Assembly (NCBI GenBank): GCA_016858145.1
Contig: JAEHOE010000023.1
Span: 434,001-498,000 of the forward strand
Source of the DNA: Edaphochlamys debaryana
Lineage: Eukaryota > Chlorophyta > Chlorophyceae > Chlamydomonadales
DNA length: 64,000 bases
Reading direction: 5' to 3'
The position numbers and the translations under genes are program-made. Positions 49,501-61,715 of this stretch are shown piece by piece. A model generated the notes under the pieces. It saw only the letters and a program-made list of their open reading frames with translations. It was not told the origin of the DNA and did not search any database. Every line of letters starts with the position of its first letter. The stretch's first letter is position 1.

Positions 49501-52500
49501 CGGGTTGGCGACACACCGCCACCGATGCCTCAGCCACCCACACCCCATCACCACTGCCCCCACATTCTAGGTGGCCCCACCCTCGACCCCAAACCCGCCC
49601 TGCAGATCCCCCTCATCCCCCCCCTCACCCGCCACGCGCGCCTCCTCCGGGTTGAACACCTTGGCCACGGGCCGTACCGTGGGCGCACGGCCGAACGGGT
49701 TCTTCTTGCGCTGCTCCTCAGTCTGGGGTGGGGGTGGGGGTGGGTGGAGGGCGAGGGGCGGCAAGGGGTGGAGTGGCAGCGCAGGTGGGTTAACACCATG
49801 GTAAGATGGCACCACAATCAGCACCAAGCAAGGCCTGACCCCACAGCACCTCCTCCAGGCTGAGCCCCACGCCTCCAGGCCCAGCCCTGCCCACGCCTCC
49901 TGCCCAGCTCTGCCCAGCCCTGCCCAGCCCTGCCCAACCCTGCCCAGCCCTGCCCAACCCTGCCCAACCCTGCCCAGCCCTGCCCAGCCCTGCCCAACCC
50001 TGCCCTGCCCAGCCCTGCCCAGCCCTGCCCAGCCCTGCCCAGCCCTGCCCAGCCCTGCCCAGCCCTGCCCAACCCTGCCCAGCCCTGCCCAGCCCTGCCC
50101 AGCCCTGCCCAACCCTGCCCAGCCCTGCCCAGCCCTGCCCAGCCCTGCCCAACCCTGCCCAGCCCTGCCCAACCCTGCCCAGCCCTGCCCAGCCCTGCCC
50201 AGCCCTGCCCAGCCCTGCCCAACCCTGCCCAACCCTGCCCAGCCCTGCCCAGCCCTGCCCAGCCCTGCCCAACCCTGCCCAGCCCTGCCCATGCCCCCAC
50301 CCCCTCCCCACCCTGTTTGCGATCTGGTTGAAGTCCAGGCGGTGCAGCAGGCGCAGCGTCACCCGCCCCGCCACCGGGTCCACGTCCACCACACGGGCCA
50401 GGTCGTCCTTGTACAGGCCCGAGCGGATGCGCACCCACGTGTCGCGGGCTGGGGGGGTGGGGGTTGGGGTGGGGGTGGGGTGGGGTTGGGGTGGGGGGGA
50501 AGAGCGAAGGTGGGGCGTGCCGAAAGGAGGTATGGGACGTGGGACGGAGGGGAGGGTGGGCAGACGGCTCCAGGGCGCTCGACTACCGTTGCACCACCTT
50601 ACATATCCCCGGCCTCAAGACAACTCCCCGCCCTCGCTTCGCCTCTTTCCACTCCCCCAAACCCGTTCCCCCAGCCCCTACGCCTCCACCCGTTCCCCCA
50701 CCCACCCATATCGTCCTTGGCCTTGCGGTTGACCGTCACCGCGTCCACCATCTCGTTCAGCGGCACCAGCTTTGCGCCCTTGCCCACGTACACGGTGCGC
50801 AGGCCACGGATGGCGTCCATGACGTGCGACTCCTTGGCGGCCTCCACGTAGATGAAGCCCTGGGGGGTGGTGGAGAGCAGGGGGGGAAGGTGAAAGCGCG
50901 CTGGTGGTGCTGACCTGCGTCTCCAGCTGCTCCGCTCCCTACTCCCATATCCACCTCTCGTCACGCCTTCCGGCCGCCCTCCCAACCCTCCAATCCCCAC
51001 CCTTTCCCCTTCCCGCCAGCAGGTTCTCCAGACGGGCGCATCGCCTCAACCGCCCCCCCCCTGTCCACCCCTTGAGCCCCTCCTTTCCATCCCAGCCCCG
51101 TAGGCTCCCCCACCCCGCCCCACCGGCAGGTGGTCCAGCGCCACCGCCGACAGGATGCGCAGGGGCGTGCCCCTCTCCGCCATGGTGTAGACCTTCTGCA
51201 GCAGCTGCACCACCGCCTCGCGCTCGTGGCCGGCCTTGCAGGTGCAGAGCCAGAGCTTGGGGTCGTTGGGCGTGGGCAGCAGGCCCTGCTGCCCCACCAC
51301 GCCCGTGTCGGCGGTGTCGGGGATGTCCTCGCCCTGGAGGGGGTGGAGGGGGTGGAGGGGGAGGAGGGAGGGGAGGAGGGAGGGGAGGGGGAGTTTGGGG
51401 GGGAAGGGGGAGGGCTAGCCCAGGGCTTGCTGGGGGTCGGGTGGGCGCGGGATGCCGTCCGTGCCGTGCTTCGCGCCTCCCGGGTTGCAAACACCCGGCA
51501 CCCGCTCGCGCACCCGTCCCCCTCCCCATGTGCCCAGGTTGCCCCAGCCCGGTATCCTATGCCTTCAAACCAGCACCCCCTCAAAACACACCTCTACACA
51601 CACACACCTCACACCCCCCTCCACCCCCACCCACCTGGTAGTCCTTGTACCGCTCCTCAATGCGCCGCAGAATGTCCTCCTCCTGCATGTGTGTGTGTGT
51701 GGGGGGGGGGGCACGGGGTTGTAGTGAGCGTCACGAAGTGGAAAGGGCGGAGCGAAGCCAGCGTTGAGGGCGACATTGAAGCAGTGCGTTTGAGAGCTTG
51801 CAGAGCAGGTGGCAAAGTAGACTCCAGGGGTGGAGGTAGGGGCAGCCGCTGGCACGACCCTGCCCCCTCTGCCCACACCCGCCGCAGTGCTCCCAGGCCC
51901 ACGCCGGCCCTTGGCCGCCTGCCTGCCCTTACGGGCCGATCCTGACGGGCATTGAGCAGCTTCGGGGCTTGGCGGGACCCAACACATGGCCCCCTTCCCT
52001 AATGCCCTCATCGCACACATCAGACACATGCCCCTCTACCCATTCCTAAAGAGCCCGCTTCTTGTGCCGCCAAGCCAGGCCGCACTACACACAACCCCTG
52101 GTACTGATTCCTAGGGTTGGCAATCACCCCCCTGGCACCGACCCCATCCCCACCGCCCTTCGCTCGCCTGCGCGTTGTCCTCCTCCCGGGTCATGCGGCG
52201 GTAGTTGAGGGGCGCCGCCGCTGCGTCCGGGATCTCCACGTCCCGATCATCAATCAGGTCCTCGGCGTCCTCCTGCGGGGGTGGGGGTGGGGGGAAGAAG
52301 GGGGTGGAGAGGCAGGGAGGAGGAGCTCGGAGCAGGAGGGACGGTACAGAGGGGGTTGGCGAGGTGGCATTAGGCTCCAGGAGCTAGGCGCCGGGGCAGA
52401 GCGTGAGCAGCAGGAGGGAGCAAGGCATGTGGGGAAGGCTGCGTGTAGCCTGCTTGTGTGGGCTGCCCCGCCACTCCGCACAGCAGTAGGCACCCCACAG

Positions 52501-53414
52501 CAATCGGGGCAGCAGCCGAGGAGCGTCCACGGTTGGTGTTTGGGAAGGGGCCCAATGTTGGCACCACTCCCCCTTCCACCACCGAAGTCTCCACCATGCC
52601 CCAAGGGTGAGCCACCGGTGCTTAGGGCCCGGGGCCGTGGCCCAGCGTCCCATGGCCCCCTGCCCTCCAGTGAAGGGATTCCCGCAGGACTGAGAGCTCA
52701 ACCCGCTGTGGGGTGAGGGCCACTGGTAGCCCAGAAGCCATGCTCGCCCCCGGCTCGCAGGTTACCCCTTCGGAGTCACTGGTGGTGCGGCCTCCTTCCA
52801 GTGGGCGTTTGGCAGCGCCTCGGCCGCAAACCCTGCTGCAAACCCCAGCCCCGACGACTACACCACCCCCGGCTGGCCCGGCATGACGCCGTTGAGCCCA
52901 ACGCCCATCAAGCCTTCGCAGTCTCCGTATACCCCATTACACTCCAGCGGACTGGGCGCCTACTGCAGAAGGCTGCGCGCGCGAGCGGCAGATCCATGCC
53001 ACGCAGCGCAACCCAACCAGATCGCCCTCCTGCTTTCCCGCAGCTTTCGTGTTGTTCACGATGCGCACCTCGATTTCCTCCTCCTCGTCCTCGTCGTCCA
53101 CATCGGCAATATCGTCGATGAACACAGACCGGTTCTTCTTCTTTTCCTTCTTGTCGCCTTCATCCTCATCCTGCAGAGGTGAGCGAGCTTGAGCGTTGGA
53201 AGCGCAAGCCAGACCGGACCGCCATGCCAATACAGCCGCTCCCAGCGTTCACCTCCTCGTCGTCCTCCTCTGCTGCTTCATCTATGAATGCAGAACCTCG
53301 CCGCTTCTTCCTCTTGCTGGGGCCCTCGCCGTCACTGCCCTCATCGGCGTCCTCATCCTCGAGCTCCTCCTCCACCTCGTCGTCGTCCTCGTCATAGCCG
53401 CGCTTCTTGCCCAT
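43526..53414 (-). CDS. SPT5: Transcription elongation factor SPT5
   Basis: Large subunit of DSIF (with Spt4); binds RNA polymerase II and controls pausing, elongation and RNA processing. Twenty-three exons (minus): 53414-53253, 53170-53018, 52272-52168, 51682-51635, 51333-51124, 50859-50706, 50448-50312, 49722-49629, 49450-49347, 48951-48781, 48541-48392, 48155-47898, 47736-47617, 47421-46894, 46722-46624, 46388-46213, 46013-45850, 45643-45519, 45344-45296, 45111-44869, 44489-44310, 44006-43966, 43702-43526; 1,215 aa. Order: acidic N-terminus (MGKKRGYDEDDDEVEEE); EERYKDYQ; NGN domain about 157-280; KOW motifs (GLYKDDLARVVDVD, GQYGGDTGMVVRV, GRMRDRGGTVAYIW, GPYNGYRGRVKQ); a C-terminal region with many TP dipeptides (TPAHYSM, TPSHAPY, TPGL); final KOW ending ILDMTFLAKVVA. 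The second exon's 3' end is the least certain. Intron 3 has a GC donor (CAG|GCGAGC), and intron 7 a 10-bp minisatellite. Confidence 0.95.
49908..50291. repeat. 10-bp minisatellite in an SPT5 intron
   Basis: Nearly 40 tandem units CCCTGCCCAG or CCCTGCCCAA on the plus strand, with one half-unit break at 50001. The intron RNA reads GGGCAGGGCTGGGCAGGG, a two-base-loop quadruplex pattern. Confidence 0.97.
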
Positions 53415-54164
53415 CTTATACGCTAGACCTCGCTCCCGCGGGCACGGAGGGTTAGAGGGCTATGACCAGGGCAGGTAGACTACAAAATGTGTAGCGGCTC
53501 GCGCCTACTGGAAGAGACACAAGGGCAAGAGCTAGGTCAAGGCAAATGCAGGCGGAGAGGTGTATTGTCCTGCAAGCGAAAGGATGGCGTGTAGTACTAG
53601 GAGGGCAGAGCTGCCCCAAGGATGGTGCCGCAGCAATGCTGTCCTCCGGCACGCTGCGGGACCCTGCGGGCCCAGGGATCGCAGACTTCTTGCGAACGTC
53701 GCAGGCTCACGTATCTCTCATTGCATAGATCGCTGACGGCCTTGGCTCGCCAGTACTCGTCGCTCTCACCACAAACACGCCAAAACTGTGGGGCAACCGC
53801 CCATGATGTTGTGTTTCGGGCAGCGGGCCGCGAAGACTGCGGGACTAGCAATCTCGAGCTACCCAGCTACTCCGCCTGACCTCAGTTACTTGGTGAAAGC
53901 TTCAACACGAACGCCCAACCAAACAAAAACTGCCGGTGTCCCCAGCACCTGACCCAGGGCATCCCCACCCCCGGCGCCGGCCTGCCCTTGCCGCCAGGCT
54001 CTCAGCCCGGAACGCCGCACCCCCTTTCATCTGCTCTCCAGCTCCGCCTGCTCCCTGCCCGCCATCCCGGCCTCCACCACATCACACGCATACGCCAACA
54101 CGCTCACATAGCCTCCATCGCGGCATTCTCCGCGACGTTGACTCCAAGTCCTGGCCTCAGCAGA
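53415..54164. promoter_or_regulatory. SPT5 upstream region / MET1 3' flank
   Basis: 750 bases between the SPT5 start and the MET1 stop, both on the minus strand. Expected to hold the SPT5 promoter; no specific element assigned. Confidence 0.4.
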
Positions 54165-57100
54165 TTACTGCTTGTCCTTGTTGAAGAACGAGAAGGTGGC
54201 CTTGATGGCGTTCCAGTTGACCACGGGCTCGTCGTACCGGTCGATCAGCGCCTGGAACTTGGGGCTGGTGCGGAGCTGCGGGGGCCAAGAGAGGGGGGCG
54301 ACGCGTGATACCCAAGTCCGGCTCGTGACGCCGAGCCACGGCATCGCGCACCCCGTGCATCCATGCGGCCCGCCCCGAGTTGGTCCGGAACCCCCTCTCG
54401 TCAGACCGCGCGAGCCCCTCCAGCTCAGCCCACCTTGGACAGGTTCTTGTCGCGGCGGATTTGGTCGAAGTTGTCGAACCCGGCCAGCATGGCGGCGTCC
54501 AGGGACTTGAGCGCCTCCTCCACCTGGGGGGGGCAGGGCAGGGCAGCGGGGGCTGTCGGTAAGGGACCTGGGCGGTGACGCGGAAAGGGGCAGCTGCACG
54601 CAGGGGGAAGCCGCGCAACCACCGCTTGCCGCCGTCAAACGTTCCGACAGGGGTGCAGCAGAGGGAGGTGGGCGGAGGGCACCGCAGAGGCTGCCGTAAT
54701 TCAAACCCGGCCCACGGTCAGCGTGACCCTTGTTTCGAGCTGAGCCGCCGCCGTTAGGCTCTTCGGGCGGCGAAGCCCCCCGGGATTACCCCGTCCTTTA
54801 GTTTCCTTATCCCTATCGCTTGTGATAAAGAGCAGGGAAAGTTATCGGCCCACCGTCAGAGCCTCCGTCCGCTTGGCCCCAACCCCTCGCCCGCACCTGG
54901 TCGAGCATGGAGTAGCAGCAGGCAATGTTGTATTGCGTGACCTTGTAGATCGAGGTGTTGCGCGAGAAGTTGTCGCCCACGAAGTTGCGGGGCTCCATGG
55001 CGATGATGTTCTCGAACTCCACCAGGGCTCCCTGCAGGGGAGGGAAAGTGACGTCAGGCCCTGCGCGCTCACGCCCTGCTCTGCCTCGAGGCGTCGACGC
55101 AGCCGACCTTAACCACCTTCCCGCCGGGCCCACGCCACAGACGCCCCTCTGCCCCTCCGCGCCTCCTGTTCCGCAGAGGCCCGCGCTCCAGCCCCACGGC
55201 CCCCTGCTCCTGCAGCCGGCGGGGAGCTGACCCAGCACGCTGGCGGCATCAGAACTGCGCCAGCTCCGCACCTGGATGTCGTTCTCCTTGAACCGGGCCA
55301 GGGCGTCGTCGAACATCTCACGGCGCTTGCGCTCGTTCTCCTTGCGCGCGGCGTAGTTGCGCGCCTGGATCTCCTTGGTGCCGGCGCCGTAGTTGCCGCC
55401 GGCGCGCTCCTTCTTCCACTGCTTCTCCACCTGGTCCAGGCCGTCGTCCTGGGGGCGGTGGGGGGTGGTGGGAGGGAGGGGACGGAGGAGGTTGGGTTGA
55501 GAGCCGGAGTTGAAGAGCACAGCGAGGGACCCGAGGGAGAAGGTCAGGGGTAGGGCGGGGAGGGGCCACGTGAGGGCCGTGCATCCAGCCTGGGACAGCG
55601 TGCCTCGGTCCCGAAGCCAGCGGAGCGGCACCCGAGCCTGCTGAAGCTGTGGGGGCTCGGTGCTGAGAGGCGTGCTGGCAGCACTGGCTCGGAGTCAATC
55701 GGCCAACCCGCTTGGCCAGCTCTGCAGCGGCTACCGGAGACCGTCTCGCTGGCGCTGGCTCCTGCCCGTGCCGTCCCTGCAAGACGCCAACTGCCCCTAA
55801 GCGGACCCGGAGGACCGCGGCTGTCGCCGAGTCGCCCAGCGTGTTCACGGCTTGCCAGGGCACCGCACCCAGCTGCTGTCAGCCTGGTGGAAGAGCCCTA
55901 ATGGCCAGGGAGCGGCGCTGCTGCTGTGGAGCCAGCTAGCAGCTGCAGCCCACAGCCGCCCAGCGCCTGCGGGGCCGCAGCAGCTAGCTGCAGCGACGGC
56001 TCGCAAGCTGCGCTGACTGGCGCTGCGCTGCGAGGCACCCGCTCGCACAATCCTTGGCTCAGTTGCCGCTTGCAAGAGTCCGACCCAGTCGGACATTCAC
56101 TGCAGGGGAGAATGCCGCCGCCCTCGCCGGGCCGCCGGCCGCGGGCCATGAGGTATGGGAAAGCTGTCTGCAGCGCAGTCGCGGTCGCAGTCTTCGGGAA
56201 GGCCCGAGTGAGAGGGACACGCTCCCTCGTTTGAGTAAGGTGCGACTCGGAACTGTCCATGTCTGGATGCCCCTCTCTTGGTGGCGAGCGGAAGACTCCA
56301 GCGCTGCAGCACGCGCACGTGCCAGACTCACTGGGGGCTGCTGATGGCCTGATGCCCGGGGCAGGGTGCAAGTGGTGGCCCCCTTGTGTGCCCAGAAGCT
56401 CCGCCAGCTAAAACTGTTGCCCACGTGCACAGCCCCTGGCCCCGTGTTGCTGCTCCCTCTCAGCGGGGTCCCTCGCCCAGTGGCCCCTCGTGTGTCGCCC
56501 GCACACTCCCATGCGGACTCTTCTGACTTGATGCCTCTGCCAGTAAGACAGCTCTGACTTGTCTCTCCGGCCACACGAGCGTCTTCGCGGCGCCCTACGC
56601 GCCCTCGGAACCCGGCATCGCCCTCCCCTCGCCCTCCCCAAGAAAGCGGCCTACCTCGAGCACGCTCATGTCGCCATAGTTCTTCTTGAGCTTCATGAAC
56701 ACAGTGCCCGAGCGGGTGCGGATGGCGTACATGATCTGTAGGGCGGGGCGGGGCAAGGGAAAAGGAAATGGGGAGGAGGACAGAGGGGTGAGGGAGACCG
56801 AAGGGGTGGGGAAGGCAAGACGAGAACAGCGGCAGCGGAATTGGCTGTGTCAGCGGACGCTTGGTGCGGTAGGCTGGTGTGTGGAGCTGGGTGTGGACCA
56901 CGTGCACGCCTGTCTGTCACAGCAACAGGCACTCCCTCCGCCCCCCAATAGCGCCCCGGCCCTGCCGAAAGCGGGACACATAGCCCCCTGTGGAACACCT
57001 CTCACCTGGCCGAAGTTCTCAGCCTTCCACACCTCAGCACCGAAAGAGGCGCTGATCTCCACAATCTTGTCACCGGGCTACGAGGACAGACGGGCGGAAG

Positions 57101-57847
57101 CAGGGACGGAGCAGGGAGCAGGGACAGGGGTATCAGGCTTACAGGCTCCGCAATTCCGTAGGGACCACTACCAGGGGGGTGAGGTCCACACGGTCGGGTC
57201 GGGGACTGGCAGCAACTCGGACCGGGGCGACCCTGCCCTCACCTGCACGCGCGCGTCGATGTTCCCCAGCTTGGGGTTGACCTCGATCACGTAAGCACCG
57301 CCATCGTTGCCTCGGGCGAACTTGAAGCCCAGGGGCTTGGGCAGGTCGAGCTGCGCGCACCACCAACGCCCGATTACCATCAGTGGCCAATCGTTTAAGC
57401 CGCTGCGCTCAGTTTGCCCTGCCCATTTCCCGCACCTCGATGTACTCGGCCTCGGTCGTCGAGGCAGCAGGGCCGGCAGCGACCTTGGTGCCAGCCTGCG
57501 CCGAGCGCACAACCTCGCGGCGAGCGGCGACCTGCGACAGCCAGTACTCATATCAGTATAACCAGTATGGCGTCAGCAGGCTGGTACCGGGCGGTGGGGG
57601 AAGCTGAGCGCCGAGGCGGGAATCATCTCCTACGCACCTTGGGGGCAGCAGCGGACGACGCGAACGACGCCAGCACCCTGCGCACGGCCCGCGCGTCCTT
57701 CAGCTGATAGTTGATCAAGCAGAACGGCACGAAGGGGACGCACCTCTCGCTGACGGGGCGCACAGGCGCGCCTGGCCTCACAGCGCAAGGCACCGCGACC
57801 GCCGAGCTCGCAGCCTCGCGGCGAATGGTGGTCTTCTGAGCCAGCAT
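54165..57847 (-). CDS. TEF30/MET1: MET1/TEF30 photosystem II assembly factor (PDZ + TPR)
   Basis: Peripheral thylakoid protein that helps assemble and repair photosystem II supercomplexes (MET1/ZKT in Arabidopsis, TEF30 in Chlamydomonas). Nine exons (minus): 57847-57638, 57531-57436, 57350-57243, 57077-57006, 56735-56655, 55448-55272, 55031-54897, 54523-54434, 54275-54165; 359 aa. The N-terminus ([19 protein letters not shown]) is basic, Ser/Ala-rich and hydroxylated, as expected of a plastid transit peptide. The PDZ-like domain has [36 protein letters not shown] and [18 protein letters not shown]. Next come [20 protein letters not shown], then TPR-type repeats ([32 protein letters not shown]) and an ending [13 protein letters not shown]. 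Every junction is in phase. Intron 5 (56654-55449) is 1.2 kb with no coding signal. Confidence 0.95.
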
Positions 57848-59655
57848 TTTTGTTGTGTGTGGGGTGTGAGGTGCGGGTCGAGCAAGGCACCTGGAGGAGC
57901 TCAAGCACTCGTTTTGGCCAGTCGTCTTGCCGGTCGCGACTCGTGCCATGCAGGCTTGCGCCCCGTTTCCCTCGCGCTCCCTGCGTCCAACTCTCCACCC
58001 CTTGACTTCGTTTGCTCGAAACCCTCTGGGCGGAAGATACGCTTGGGGACGAAGGTCGCCGGACCCACGGACCTGACCATGGCACGCGGGGCGGCACCAA
58101 GTCGCGAGGTGGTCTCCTGGAACTTTCCGCAGCTTTAACCTGCACTGTGCTCGCAATAGTCGGGACCGGAAGACTCAAGTGAAGGGGCGCTCCGCGGATA
58201 CGCACACGTGCGCGGGTCCCACATGCAGCCCTTGCCGCTGCCTGCCGCCCTCCTGTCAATCTCCTGGCAAAAGCCGCACAGGAGTTTGACAGCGCAAGTA
58301 ATCTGACCTCGTCCTCGACTACTCGACTTGGTTGCGGGGGGCTTCTGGGCTATCTGGGCCTCCCGTTCCTCGTGGCCGGATCCTGTACACCTGCCCTGTG
58401 TCCTTCCCCCCCACTGCCCCTAGGTTAGCCCCTGCCTCGGCGATGCACACTGCTGGCACCCTGCCTTTTTTCTCGCGCGTTGCGGCAGCGGCTACATCGA
58501 CGCGCTCAGCTGCATCCCCCGGCGTCGTCCTGACTACGCTGCAGGGCTGCTGCGAGCACAGAACTGCCCGGCCAGGAAAAGCTGTGCTGGTACGTGCTCT
58601 CCCCTTACAACCTCAGCCACCGAAACGTGCAAACCCAGGAACGACTCCCTCCACAACCCAGCAGACCAGCACGCATAGCCTCAGCGATCCGGCACTGAAT
58701 AGTGATGCCGCACCCACCTCCGCACCCTGCAACCTCCGCCATCTCTGACTGCATCTTTACTGCTTCCCAAGGCCTCCTCCATGCATCGGAAGCCCGTGCC
58801 GACACCTAACTGACACTATCGTGCAGGAAGCCCGGTACACTCCCAAGCACAACTCCTGGTAAGTTCTCCTCTAACCCGCGTCAGTCAACGTCATGAAATA
58901 CATCCTGCTAATGTCTGTCACGCAAGGCCCGCCTTTGCAAGCCTCTTCTAGTTCCCTGGCCCCAACCCGTGAGGTTCCCAGGTCCGCACCAGTCGGATAG
59001 CCAAGCCACTGCGCTCAAGTTGCTGTGCCGCTGTGGCTCAGACTGTCATCATGGCCCTTTCGATGACTGTTCGGCGCACCCGCTGAGTCCAGCTGTCGAC
59101 AACCAGGCCGTGACTTCAGACGGCACTCCCCGGCCTGCTGCTTCCCACGCATTTTGTACCTCCAGGCACCCGCAACCATCAGCGTCCGCAGCAGCGCGGA
59201 GGCATCCTCATGTTAGCTCCACACAGAAGCCACCCTTCCGTGCCAGCGGCACCACGCACGGCCGCAGTCAACCGTCAAGCACTGGGAGAGGCGTGCCGTG
59301 CTGCAGGCCGCTGCCAACCAGCAGCGTGGCTCTCTGCAGTCCGTGCTCAACCGCTGCAAGGCCCTGACGCGCATCCATAGCGGCCCCGTCGCCAGCATGC
59401 TGGCCAGGAAGGCGCGAGCAGGCCGGGCCGCTCCCAGACGCATGCCGGGAGCCGGGGTTGCTGAGGTGGGGGATGAATACCCCCGGCTCCACCAGCGACT
59501 TTCCACGCTTCCCCGCCGAGGTCCCCCCTCCTGACTGCTTCGCCCTTTGTCTCCAAGACGCCAGCCGACCGCAGGGCTGCACCTGGCTGCGGCGGCTCAC
59601 CAGATCAGTAGATGTGCTGAACACGCTCATTTGCTCGGCGGCCGCCTCCGGCTGC
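57848..59655. other. MET1 upstream region and spacer to SRP14
   Basis: The first few hundred bases should contain the MET1 promoter. A dispersed repeat lies at 58414-58563. The rest shows no exon by domain or splice signals; the last part is the SRP14 3' flank. Confidence 0.45.
58414..58563. repeat. Dispersed repeat family, copy 2
   Basis: About 150 bp starting CTGCCCCTAGGTTAGCCCCT and running through GATGCACACTGCTGGCACCC and AGCTGCATCCCCCGGCGTCG to GCGAGCACAGAA. Colinear with 42465-42627, same orientation, roughly 85-90% identical by eye. Confidence 0.85.
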
Positions 59656-59955
59656 TCACTTGCCCGTCTTCGGCTTCTCCTTCTTCTTCAGCGTGTCTGC
59701 CATAGCTCCCTTCATGATCACCAGCATGCTTTGCGAGAATTTCGCGTAGTTCGTCGGGGTCACGGTCGTGGAGATGTGCCGCTTGCCGTCGTTCGCGCGT
59801 ATCAAGCATACGTAGGGCCGCTTGGGGTCAGGCTTCCGCGCCTTGCGGGGCTTCATGTTGGTGCGCTTCATTGTCACCCAGACCGTGCGCTCCTTGTTGC
59901 GCTCATACATCTTGTGCAGCTCGCTAAGAAACGGATCGGGCTCTAGCAGCACCAT
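59656..59955 (-). CDS. SRP14: Signal recognition particle 14 kDa protein
   Basis: With SRP9 it binds the Alu domain of SRP RNA and slows elongation while the ribosome is targeted to the ER. A single uninterrupted exon of 99 aa, close to the usual 100-110. MVLLEPDPFLSELHKMYE, VWVTMKRTNMKP, YVCLIRANDGKRHISTTV and FSQSMLVIMKGAMADTLKKK match SRP14 along its length. The start is the ATG of the conserved MVLL; the frame is open further upstream but without similarity. Unlike its neighbours it has no intron. It is divergent with the DUF1279 gene. Confidence 0.95.
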   Translation of the reverse strand: MVLLEPDPFLSELHKMYERNKERTVWVTMKRTNMKPRKARKPDPKRPYVCLIRANDGKRHISTTVTPTNYAKFSQSMLVIMKGAMADTLKKKEKPKTGK

Positions 59956-60400
59956 GGCTGGATATGCCTCGGCTGGTGGCGGTGCGGTAGTTAAGCTCGC
60001 AGCCTCAGCGGAGCGACGTCCTGTATGCCAGGTAAGAGTGTAGTGGGCACGCCTACGCAAGTGGTAAGTGGTAAGAAGTCAGAGCGGCCAGAGGGGCGTC
60101 AGTGGGGGGCAGGGGGGAGGCCGGGATCCAGCGATGGCGAGATGGCTGGGGTTCACTTGGGGGCACGGTCCTGCTACTCGCAGGCAAGCCAGCATATGCT
60201 CGTATCCACCAGACGTCGGAAAACGCACGCTTGCCTTCTCTTGGCTCGCTATACACGCACAACCGACAGGCAATTCTGCCATCAACTCTGCGCCTACTCA
60301 ATTGCGCGACCCCAAGACAACTGCGCTCGACCTCTAACTCCACGTAGCTGTCATTGACAACATAGCGACTGATATCGGCTTGCCGCGTGACCTCACGGCG
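59956..60400. promoter_or_regulatory. Divergent promoter region, SRP14 / DUF1279 gene
   Basis: 445 bases between opposite start codons. No clear TATA box or repeat seen. Confidence 0.5.
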
Positions 60401-61715
60401 ATGGCCTCGAGCTTCTTCTCACGCTTCAACGCGTCGCAGCTCAAGGAGGGGCTTAAGAAGTACGGAAAGGCAGGCATCTACACGTACCTGGGCCTGTCGA
60501 CCTGCGTCACCGCGAGTGGGTGCGGGCGTGGAGGGCCCGCGTGGGCGTGCGGCGCTGACGTTGACCCCGCCAGGGCCCAGAGATCAACCGCCGCTGCCCC
60601 GGGTCGGTGCCCCAGGCTTCTATGCTGCTATCGAGAGCCATGTGGATGTGCGGAAGCTGCTGAACCTCAAGAAAGGTGCGCCGCAACTGCGCAGCGGGGC
60701 CTGAGCGGCAACGCGCCGCCGCACTGGCAGCGTGCCGCTACGCCCGAGCCCGGCGCAGACCAGCCGCCATGTCCCGCCGCGCCCTGGGCTCTGGCTCTGC
60801 ATCCAAAGGCTCGGGACCATGCGCTGGGTCGAGGCCGCCCGCAGAGCACGGCCTCGAGCGGGGAAGCGGGGAAGCGGGCAGGGCCCTGACGGGCCGGGGC
60901 CCGACCCGCCGACGCGCCCGGCCGCAAGGTCCCTGACGCTGTCGCCGCGGCTGCTGAGCCCCCACCGGGCGCACTGCCCCTTTTGCTGATAGCCTGGGGC
61001 CAGCTGCAGGCCTTCCGCTCTGCCTCGCACCACGCCTTCTCGGGCGCCTGACCCTTCAGCGGGGACGGCCTGCCTCGAGCCCCCTCAGACCCTCAGACCC
61101 CGGCGCCGTTCCCCGCTCACCCGACCTACCCACGCTCCCCACGGTCCCCAACATTCCCCAATCTTTACAGAGGAGGAGGAGGAGGGCAAGGAGCCCAGCT
61201 TTATGGATCGCTTCCTGATTGGCAAGGGCTCCAACCTGGCCCTGGCCATCCTGTGCTCCAAGATGCTCATCCCCGTCAAGGTCCCAGCGGCCATGGCGCT
61301 CACACCCTACGTGCAGAGGTGGGGCGGGGCGGCTTGGGGTGGGGTGGGGCGTGGGGGCAAGGGCCGGAAAGGCTTGTGGGCTGACAGGGCGAGCCCAGGG
61401 CGGGGGTGGGGGCGGGTTGAGGGTGGGCTCCGTCGGCCGGAAGGGAGGTCCAAGGGCCTGGCGGCGCGTGCATGTTGCCGGGGACTTAGACGATCTAGGC
61501 TATCGGGTGGGGCGGGCATGACGGGAGGATGTTCTCCAATGGGCAAGTGCGCGGCGGAACAGGCAGGACCAGTCGTGACAGCCGTGTTTGGTGGCTAGGG
61601 CACCGTTTTGGCTGAGCGTGCTGCAGGCTGTCACCTGCGACATGTCTTGCCGCCCGCTGCCCGCAGGCTCATAAACAGGCTGGCGACGCAGGCGCCCAAG
61701 GTGGCTCGGCCCTAG
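60401..61715 (+). CDS. DUF1279 (FAM210-like) organellar membrane protein
   Basis: Small membrane protein of the DUF1279/FAM210 family, usually in mitochondria or plastids; the biochemical role is not established. Exons: 60401-60515, 60616-60675, 61171-61318, 61667-61715; 123 aa. Evidence: LKKYGKAGIYTYLGLSTCV, then across the first junction (A|GC) SFYAAIESHVDVRKLLNL, an acidic run of glutamates, FMDRFLIGKGSNLALAILCS and MLIPVKVPAAMALTPYVQR. YTYLGLSTCVTASFYAAI and LALAILCSKMLIPVKVP are the hydrophobic segments. ATG 60401 is the first ATG of the family-like sequence (MASSFFSRF). Confidence 0.9.

Noticed and set aside
49567..50438. Open frames encoding GQGWAGLGRA repeats
   Set aside because: Translation of the 10-bp minisatellite inside an SPT5 intron; the flanking SPT5 exons are in frame without it.
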